From the NCBI GenBank assembly GCA_964482135.1, contig CAYZWF010000006.1, forward strand, positions 4,796 to 68,795: a DNA stretch of 64,000 bases, read 5' to 3'. This DNA is from UBA11136 sp964482135 (GTDB lineage: Bacteria; Pseudomonadota; Alphaproteobacteria; UBA11136). The position numbers and the translations under genes were made by a program. Positions 55,725-64,000 of this stretch are shown here, one piece after another (the stretch's first letter is position 1; each line of letters begins with the position of its first letter). Under the pieces are notes generated by a model that ran no database searches, had not been told where the DNA came from, and worked only from the letters and a program-made list of their open reading frames with translations.

Positions 55725-55982
55725 TCACGATTTGTTGTTGCCTTCCATCCAGGCCCGGCTTTTTTCTCTGATTTCGGCGATTCTGTGCCCCAGCTTGGGG
55801 TGATGTCGTTCCAGCCGCTCCAACAACCTTCCCGCCCAGGGCTCCTCCACGGCAAGGACGAACAGCCCGAGAAGAATAAACAGGACGCCCTGAAGGATGG
55901 GCAGAAACAGGCCCGCCACGCCCAGGGCCAACAGCCCATAGCCGAGAATTCGCAGCAACAGCCGTCTTAAGTGTTTGCGCAT
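55725..55982 (-). CDS. Small transmembrane protein, PGPGW/DUF454-like
   Basis: The 85-residue protein has a basic start (MRKHLRRLLLRIL), one long hydrophobic stretch with a central turn (LGVAGLFLPILQGVLFILLG, then LFVLA) that forms one or two helices, and an amphipathic charged tail (LERLERHHPKLGHRI). The pattern is that of small inner-membrane proteins of the PGPGW or DUF454 type, whose function is unknown. It is 46 bases downstream of lpdA and may be the last gene of that operon. It converges on xerC with a 37-bp gap. Confidence 0.68.
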   Translation of the reverse strand: MRKHLRRLLLRILGYGLLALGVAGLFLPILQGVLFILLGLFVLAVEEPWAGRLLERLERHHPKLGHRIAEIREKSRAWMEGNNKS

Positions 55983-56028
55983 AATCCCGTTGCTGCGTGT
56001 CGGTGAAGCGTATCAGGTGAAAACTGGT

Positions 56029-57498
56029 TCACATATGCAGCGCCCGGCCGTCCACATCCAGGGCCGCTTCCTTGACCGCCTCGCACAGGGTGGGGTGGCC
56101 GTGACAGCTGCGGGCGATATCCTCGGCCGAGCCGCCGAATTCCATCACCGCCACCGCCTCGTGAATCAGGGTCCCGGCGTCGGGGCCGATGATATGGACG
56201 CCCAGCACACGGTCGCTTTTCTTGTCGGCGATGATCTTCACCAGCCCGTCGCTTTCCCCGGTGCATCGCGCGCGGCTGTTGGCGGAGAAGGGGAACTTGC
56301 CCACGTTATAGGCGATTCCTGCTTCTTTGAGTTCTTCCTCGGTCTTGCCCACGGCGGCCACTTCGGGCCAGGTATAGACGATGCCTGGGATCACGTCGTA
56401 ATTCACATGGGCGCTCTGCCCGGAGAGGATTTCAGCCACCGCCACACCCTCATCCTCGGCCTTATGGGCCAGCATGGGCCCGGCGATGACGTCGCCGATG
56501 GCGTAGACGCCCTCCACGTTGGTCTTGAAATGGGAATCGGTCTTGATGCGGCCCTGTTCGTCCAGTTCAACCCCCGCCTCCTCCAGCCCCACGCCCGCGG
56601 TGCGCGGCCGCCGCCCGATGGCGGAAAGCACGATATCGGCGGTGAGTTTCTCGGCCTTGCCCCCTCCTTTTTTTCCAGGGGCTGCGGGCTCCAGGGTCAG
56701 ATTGATGCCCTTGGCGCTGGTCTTGGCCGCCGTCACCTTGGTGGAGAGCTTGAAGGTCATGCCCTGTTTTTCGAGTATCTTCTTAAACTGTTTGCCCAGT
56801 TCCAGGTCCATCAGGGGCACGATACGGTCGAGGAATTCCACCACCGTCACCTTGGCCCCCAGACGCCGCCATACCGAGCCCAGCTCGAGACCAATGGCGC
56901 CGCCGCCCACCACCACCAGATGTTTGGGCACGGCTTTCAGTTCCAGCGCCCCGGTGGAAGAGACGATGCGTTTTTCGTCGATGGCAATGCCGGGAAGGGG
57001 CGTCACCTCGGAGCCGGTGGCAACGACGATGTTCTTGGTGGTCAGAGTCTTGGTTCCGCCGCCGCCGAGGCTCACCTTCACCTTGCCGCCACCACTGACC
57101 AGGGTTCCGGTGCCCTTCACATAGGCGATCTTGTTTTTCTTGAACAGGAACTCGATGCCCTGGGTGAGGTCTTCCACCACCTTGTTCTTGCGCCCCATCA
57201 TGGCTTTGAGGTCGAGCGCCACCTTACCGGTCTTGATGCCATGTCCGCCCAGGCCATGGGCGGCTTCCTCGAACAGCTCCGAAGACTGCAACAGCGCTTT
57301 CGACGGGATACAGCCCACGTTGAGACAGGTGCCGCCCAGAGCGCCCCGGGATTCCACACAGGCCGTCTTGAGGCCCAGCTGGGCGGCGCGGATGGCGCAT
57401 ACATAGCCCCCCGGCCCGCCGCCGATAATTACCAGGTCGAAGGGGCCGTCGGTTTGCGCGCCGGAATCATCCGGTGCCTTCTTCTTTGCCGTTGCCAT
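56029..57498 (-). CDS. lpdA: Dihydrolipoyl dehydrogenase (E3)
   Basis: The 489-residue flavoenzyme reoxidises the lipoyl group of E2 and passes electrons to NAD+. FAD binding is at LVIIGGGPGGYVCAIRAA, the redox disulfide at GGTCLNVGCIPSKAL, NAD binding at LVVVGGGAIGLELGSVW, and the catalytic His-Glu pair at CHGHPTLCEAVKEAA. About 20 extra Lys/Ala-rich residues precede the fold, and a Gly/Lys insert (APGKKGGGKAE) sits near 270. Its position after sucB assigns it to the 2-oxoglutarate complex. Confidence 0.96.
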   Translation of the reverse strand: MATAKKKAPDDSGAQTDGPFDLVIIGGGPGGYVCAIRAAQLGLKTACVESRGALGGTCLNVGCIPSKALLQSSELFEEAAHGLGGHGIKTGKVALDLKAMMGRKNKVVEDLTQGIEFLFKKNKIAYVKGTGTLVSGGGKVKVSLGGGGTKTLTTKNIVVATGSEVTPLPGIAIDEKRIVSSTGALELKAVPKHLVVVGGGAIGLELGSVWRRLGAKVTVVEFLDRIVPLMDLELGKQFKKILEKQGMTFKLSTKVTAAKTSAKGINLTLEPAAPGKKGGGKAEKLTADIVLSAIGRRPRTAGVGLEEAGVELDEQGRIKTDSHFKTNVEGVYAIGDVIAGPMLAHKAEDEGVAVAEILSGQSAHVNYDVIPGIVYTWPEVAAVGKTEEELKEAGIAYNVGKFPFSANSRARCTGESDGLVKIIADKKSDRVLGVHIIGPDAGTLIHEAVAVMEFGGSAEDIARSCHGHPTLCEAVKEAALDVDGRALHM

Positions 57499-57533
57499 CT
57501 GTTTTCTCTTCCCTTATCAGCCGCGTCCGCCGC

Positions 57534-58823
57534 TCACATATCGAGCAGGATACGTTGCGGGTCTTCGATACATTCCTTGACCCTGACCAGGAAGGTCACG
57601 GCCTCGCGTCCGTCGATGATGCGGTGGTCGTAGGACAGCGCCAGATACATCATGGGACGGATTTCCACTTTGTCGCCCACGGCCACGGGGCGCGGCTGTG
57701 TCTTATGCATGCCGAGAATGGCCGATTGCGGGGCGTTGAGGATGGGCGTGGACATGAGCGACCCGTAAATGCCGCCATTGGAAATGGTAAAGGTGCCCTC
57801 GGAGAGATCATCCATGGAGAGCTTGCCGTCGCGGGCCTTGAGCGCGAACTCGTAAAGGGCGGCTTCGAATCCGGCAAAGCTGAGACGGTCGGCGTCGCGC
57901 ACCACCGGCACCACCAGCCCCTGGGGCGAGCCCACGGCGATACCGATATTGTAATAGTTCTTATAGATGATTTCGTTGCCGTCGATCTCACCGTTGACGG
58001 CGGGAATTTCCTTCAGCCCCACAATGGCCGCCTTGGCAAAAAATGACATGAAGCCGAGGCGTGTCCCGTGTTTCTTCTCGAAGTCTTCGCGGTACTGCTT
58101 ACGCACGGCCAACAGGTTGGTCATGTCCACCTCGTTGAAGGTGGTGAGCATGGCCGCCGTATTCTGGGCCTCCTTCAGGCGCTCGGCGATGCGCTGACGC
58201 AGCCGCGACATACGCACCCGTTCTTCCCTCGGTCCCGCTACCGCGGGGGCTGCCGCTTCTCCCACGGATTCGGGGGCAGGCGCGGGGGCGGGGGCGGGGG
58301 TGGGTTGGGCCGAGGCCGCCTCGCGGTTTTCCAGATAAGCCAGCACGTCGCCCTTGGTGAGGCGGCCGTCCTTGCCGCTGCCGGTAATGGCCGACGGGTC
58401 GACATTGTTCTCCTCCACCAGCTTGCGCACCGCCGGCGACAGGGCAAGCGCCTCCCCGCCCTTTTCCGCTTCAGGGGTCGGTGCGGGGGCAGGCGCGGGC
58501 GCAGGGGCGGCGGTTACGGGGGCGGCCTTGGTTTCCTCGTTGACGGGGGCCTTGCCGCCATCCTTCTTGGGTTTGGCGGCGGAGGCATCGCCGTCGATAA
58601 CGCCCAACACCGCGCCCACCTCCACTTCGGCGCCGGTTTCGGCGCGGATTTCGCTGAGCACGCCAGAGGTCGGGGCATAGACTTCCAGCGAGACCTTGTC
58701 GGTCTCCAGCACCAACAGCGTCTCGTCCGCTTCCACGGCATCGCCCTGGGACTTGGCCCATTCGGCTACCGTGGCTTCACTTACCGATTCGCCGAGCGTG
58801 GGTACCGTGATTTCCGTCGCCAT
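57534..58823 (-). CDS. sucB: 2-oxoglutarate dehydrogenase E2 (dihydrolipoyl succinyltransferase)
   Basis: The 429-residue core protein has one N-terminal lipoyl domain (lipoyl Lys in ETDKVSLEVYAP), an Ala/Pro linker, the E3-binding domain (SPAVRKLVEENNVDPSAI), a second Ala/Pro linker and the catalytic domain ending SYDHRIIDGREAVTFLVRVK with the active-site His and Asp. The linkers are made of A-P-A-P runs, giving a flexible arm. It lies 12 bases after sucA. Confidence 0.96.
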   Translation of the reverse strand: MATEITVPTLGESVSEATVAEWAKSQGDAVEADETLLVLETDKVSLEVYAPTSGVLSEIRAETGAEVEVGAVLGVIDGDASAAKPKKDGGKAPVNEETKAAPVTAAPAPAPAPAPTPEAEKGGEALALSPAVRKLVEENNVDPSAITGSGKDGRLTKGDVLAYLENREAASAQPTPAPAPAPAPESVGEAAAPAVAGPREERVRMSRLRQRIAERLKEAQNTAAMLTTFNEVDMTNLLAVRKQYREDFEKKHGTRLGFMSFFAKAAIVGLKEIPAVNGEIDGNEIIYKNYYNIGIAVGSPQGLVVPVVRDADRLSFAGFEAALYEFALKARDGKLSMDDLSEGTFTISNGGIYGSLMSTPILNAPQSAILGMHKTQPRPVAVGDKVEIRPMMYLALSYDHRIIDGREAVTFLVRVKECIEDPQRILLDM

Positions 58824-58835
58824 GTTCTTTCCCCC

Positions 58836-61736
<2,901 letters not shown>

Positions 61737-61784
61737 AACGGTTCTCTTGGCTCTCTGATCTCTTGGCTCTTGGGCGTCTAAGGA

Positions 61785-62660
61785 TCAGCCCTTGATGGCG
61801 GCAAGAATGGTGGTGCCGATATCAGCCGGTGATTCCGAGACCGCCACACCGGCGCTTCTCAGGCATTCGATTTTGTCGTCGGCGCCGCCCTTGCCGCCCG
61901 AAATGATGGCTCCGGCGTGGCCCATGCGCCGCCCCGGAGGGGCGGTGCGGCCGGCGATGAAGCTGGCCACCGGTTTCTTGACCTTGGATGATTTGAGGAA
62001 CGCGGCGGCGTCTTCTTCCGCCGAGCCGCCGATCTCGCCGATCATGACGATGGCTTGCGTGTCCTTATCGCCGAGGAAAAGCTCCAGACAGTCTATGAAA
62101 TTGGTGCCGTTGATGGGGTCGCCGCCGATGCCGATACAGGTGGACTGGCCCAGCCCCACGGCGCTGGTCTGGGCCACCGCCTCATAGGTCAGGGTGCCGG
62201 AACGCGACACGATGCCCACCTTGCCGGCTTTATGAATATGGCCCGGCATGATGCCGATCTTGCACTGGTCGGGGGTGATGACGCCGGGACAGTTAGGCCC
62301 CACCAGGCGCGAGGTGGAGGTTCCCAGAACCCGTTTCACCCGCACCATATCGTAAACGGGAATGCCTTCGGTGATACAGACGACAAGCTCGACACCGGCA
62401 TCGACGGCCTCGAGGATGGCGTCGGCGGCGAAAGGCGGCGGCACATAGATGACGCTGGCATTGGCCTTGGTCTTCTTAACCGCTTCGGCCACCGTGTCGA
62501 AGACCGGCAGGTCGAGATGGGTGGTGCCGCCCTTGCCCGGCGTCACCCCGCCCACCATCTTGGTGCCGTACGCAATGGCCTGTTCGGAATGGAAGGTGCC
62601 CTGGGAGCCGGTGAAGCCCTGGCAGATCACTTTCGTCTTGGAATTAACCAGAACCGCCAT
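61785..62660 (-). CDS. sucD: Succinyl-CoA synthetase alpha subunit
   Basis: The 291-residue subunit binds CoA and carries the phosphohistidine. It starts MAVLVNSKTKVICQGFTGSQ, has GTKMVGGVTPGKGGT and IGEIGGSAEEDAA, and the active His in GRRMGHAGAIISGGKG. ATG 62660 overlaps the sucC stop at TGATG, as expected for the two subunits; the GTG at 62663 is unnecessary. Confidence 0.97.
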   Translation of the reverse strand: MAVLVNSKTKVICQGFTGSQGTFHSEQAIAYGTKMVGGVTPGKGGTTHLDLPVFDTVAEAVKKTKANASVIYVPPPFAADAILEAVDAGVELVVCITEGIPVYDMVRVKRVLGTSTSRLVGPNCPGVITPDQCKIGIMPGHIHKAGKVGIVSRSGTLTYEAVAQTSAVGLGQSTCIGIGGDPINGTNFIDCLELFLGDKDTQAIVMIGEIGGSAEEDAAAFLKSSKVKKPVASFIAGRTAPPGRRMGHAGAIISGGKGGADDKIECLRSAGVAVSESPADIGTTILAAIKG

Positions 62661-63829
62661 CACGACGCCTCCTTCACGGCCTGGACAATCTTCTCGGCGG
62701 CATCGGCCATGGTTTCGGCGGGGATGATGGCGAGGCCGGAATCGGCGAGAATCTTCTTTCCCAGATCCACATTGGTGCCTTCCAGCCGCACCACCAGCGG
62801 CACATGCACGTCCACTTCGCGGGCCGCCGCCACGATACCGTCGGCGATGGCGTCACAGCGCATGATGCCGCCGAAGATGTTGACCATGACGCCTTCCACA
62901 TTGGGGTCGGAAAGAATCAGCTTGAAGGCCACGGTGACGCGCTCGCGGGTGGCGCCGCCGCCCACGTCCAGGAAGTTGGCGGGCTCGCCTCCGGAAAGCT
63001 TGATAATGTCCATGGTGGCCATGGCCAGGCCGGCGCCGTTCACCATACAGCCGATATTACCGTCGAGATTGATGTAGTTGAGGCTGTGGCGTTCGGCCTC
63101 GCGCTCGGCCGGGTCTTCCTCGTCCTCGTCGCGCAGCTCCTCCACGTCCTTGTGGCGGAACAGGGCGTTGTCGTCGAAATTGATCTTGGCGTCCAGCGCG
63201 ATGACGGCCTCATCCTTGGTTATCACCAGGGGGTTGATTTCGATCTGGCTGCAATCGAGTTCGGTAAAGGCGCGGTACATGGCAAGCAGGAACTTCACCA
63301 GCGCGCCGCCGGTCTTAGCCCCGAGGCCCAGCCCTGAGGCAATTTTGCGGGCGTAATAGGGCTGCATGCCCACCAGCGGATCAATGGCTACTTTAAGAAT
63401 CTTCTTCGGCGATTTGCGGGCCACTTCCTCGATTTCCACGCCGCCTTCGGTGGAGGCGAGAATGGTGACACAGCCGGTCTCGCGGTCGATAAGCATGCCC
63501 AGATAAAGCTCCGAGGCGATGGCGCAGCCTTCTTCCACGAAGACGCGCTTGACCTCCTTGCCCTTGGGGCCGGTCTGATGGGTCATCAGGGTCTTGCCCA
63601 ACAGTTCCTTGGCGGTTTTCTCCACATCGCCGAGGGATTTGACCACCTTGACGCCGCCGGCCTTGCCGCGGCCGCCGGCATGAATCTGGGCCTTCACCAC
63701 CCACAGATCGCCGCCCATCTCCTTAGCCACTCCTTTGGCCTCGGACGGCGTGTAGGCGACGCCGCCGCGCAGAACGGCGACCCCGAATTTGTCGAGGATT
63801 TGCTTGGCCTGGTATTCGTGGATATTCAT
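62660..63829 (-). CDS. sucC: Succinyl-CoA synthetase beta subunit
   Basis: The 389-residue ATP-grasp subunit starts MNIHEYQAKQILDKFGV and has VVKAQIHAGGRGKAGGVKV for the nucleotide, EINPLVIT for metal, and GNIGCMVNGAGLAMATMD and GGIMRCDAIADGI in the CoA-ligase domain. ATG 63829 with GGAAGGGG upstream is preferred to the longer frame at 63862. It heads the operon in this window; the genes to its right are not visible. Confidence 0.97.
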   Translation of the reverse strand: MNIHEYQAKQILDKFGVAVLRGGVAYTPSEAKGVAKEMGGDLWVVKAQIHAGGRGKAGGVKVVKSLGDVEKTAKELLGKTLMTHQTGPKGKEVKRVFVEEGCAIASELYLGMLIDRETGCVTILASTEGGVEIEEVARKSPKKILKVAIDPLVGMQPYYARKIASGLGLGAKTGGALVKFLLAMYRAFTELDCSQIEINPLVITKDEAVIALDAKINFDDNALFRHKDVEELRDEDEEDPAEREAERHSLNYINLDGNIGCMVNGAGLAMATMDIIKLSGGEPANFLDVGGGATRERVTVAFKLILSDPNVEGVMVNIFGGIMRCDAIADGIVAAAREVDVHVPLVVRLEGTNVDLGKKILADSGLAIIPAETMADAAEKIVQAVKEAS

Positions 63830-64000
63830 ATGGGAAGCCCCTTCCTGTCCCCTGCCAGCCACGTTGCAAAGGATGCCTCATATTCCACTAACACAAGATT
63901 AACGATAAATATTAACCGTAAACGGGAAAAAAGCCATTAAGCCCGTTGACCAGCCCCTCTTGAGTGGTCCAGTTCGAATGTTAGTGCATGACCGGTTCTC
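63830..64000 (-). other. Upstream region of the sucCDAB-lpd operon
   Basis: This 171-bp stretch carries no gene I can support. It has an AT-rich patch at about 63890-63925 (ATTAACGATAAATATTAACC and flanks), which is a plausible place for the operon promoter, but I find no convincing -35/-10 pair. The mdh gene that often precedes sucC would begin outside the window. Confidence 0.35.

Noticed and set aside
55975..57633. Open frame of 552 codons on the plus strand
   Set aside because: It is antisense to lpdA, a clear gene with all active-site motifs. The translation is His/Gly/Ala-rich, without any domain, as expected for the shadow of a GC-rich gene.

Overview
The window looks like the chromosome of a GC-rich alphaproteobacterium, probably close to the Rhodospirillales. 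This rests on gene order and family type, not on any search. The clues are the sucC-sucD-sucA-sucB-lpd operon, an atpHAGDC operon without the Fo genes, the run gpmI-envC-ctpA-DUF610-rppH, DUF484-xerC beside priA, and an L21 protein with a long Lys/Ala tail. About 60 genes, one tRNA and one obvious pseudogene can be supported. There are no rRNA genes, CRISPR arrays, insertion sequences or integrases.

Left third (1-23153) is accessory DNA for surface-glycan or small-molecule synthesis. It opens with a truncated AAC(3)-fold acetyltransferase facing away from a pseudaminic-acid-type synthase (pseI), its usual companion methylase, a GT4 glycosyltransferase, two glutamine-dependent asparagine-synthase-like amidotransferases, a membrane GT39-like transferase, an APS kinase/ATP sulfurylase pair that makes PAPS, and an atypical pyruvate kinase. 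After a lone MlaF-type ATPase, a single-domain response regulator and a deleted sensor-kinase remnant comes the most unusual part: a near-perfect 1227-bp tandem duplication of a SAM methyltransferase gene. It is followed by a compact carrier-protein pathway (ACP, short-chain reductase, metallo-beta-lactamase-fold hydrolase, KAS III with intact Cys-His-Asn, AMP-forming ligase). A convergent carbamoyltransferase gene lies immediately 3' of tRNA-Ser(CGA), which marks the edge of the accessory DNA.

Middle (23250-29376) is a housekeeping run: rplU-rpmA, obgE-proB-proA, nadD-rsfS-rlmH. A second glycan block (29395-38833) then sits before gpmI. It holds two methyltransferases, a cupin, a UDP-glucuronate-decarboxylase-like enzyme, a Gfo/Idh oxidoreductase, a radical SAM protein, a GT2 and a large YfhO-like membrane protein. 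It probably makes a C-methylated sugar and transfers it from a lipid carrier.

Right part (38987-64000) is core: gpmI, envC, ctpA, a DUF610 deacetylase-like protein, rppH, an amino-acid permease, the F1 ATPase operon on the minus strand, priA, DUF484, xerC, a small membrane protein, and the 2-oxoglutarate dehydrogenase/succinyl-CoA synthetase operon. Adjacent genes very often overlap by ATGA or TGATG, which indicates translationally coupled operons.

Best candidate for an undescribed system: the duplicated methyltransferase plus the ACP/KAS III/ligase cassette (14572-21274), probably making an unusual acyl group for a glycan or small molecule. The product cannot be read from sequence alone.
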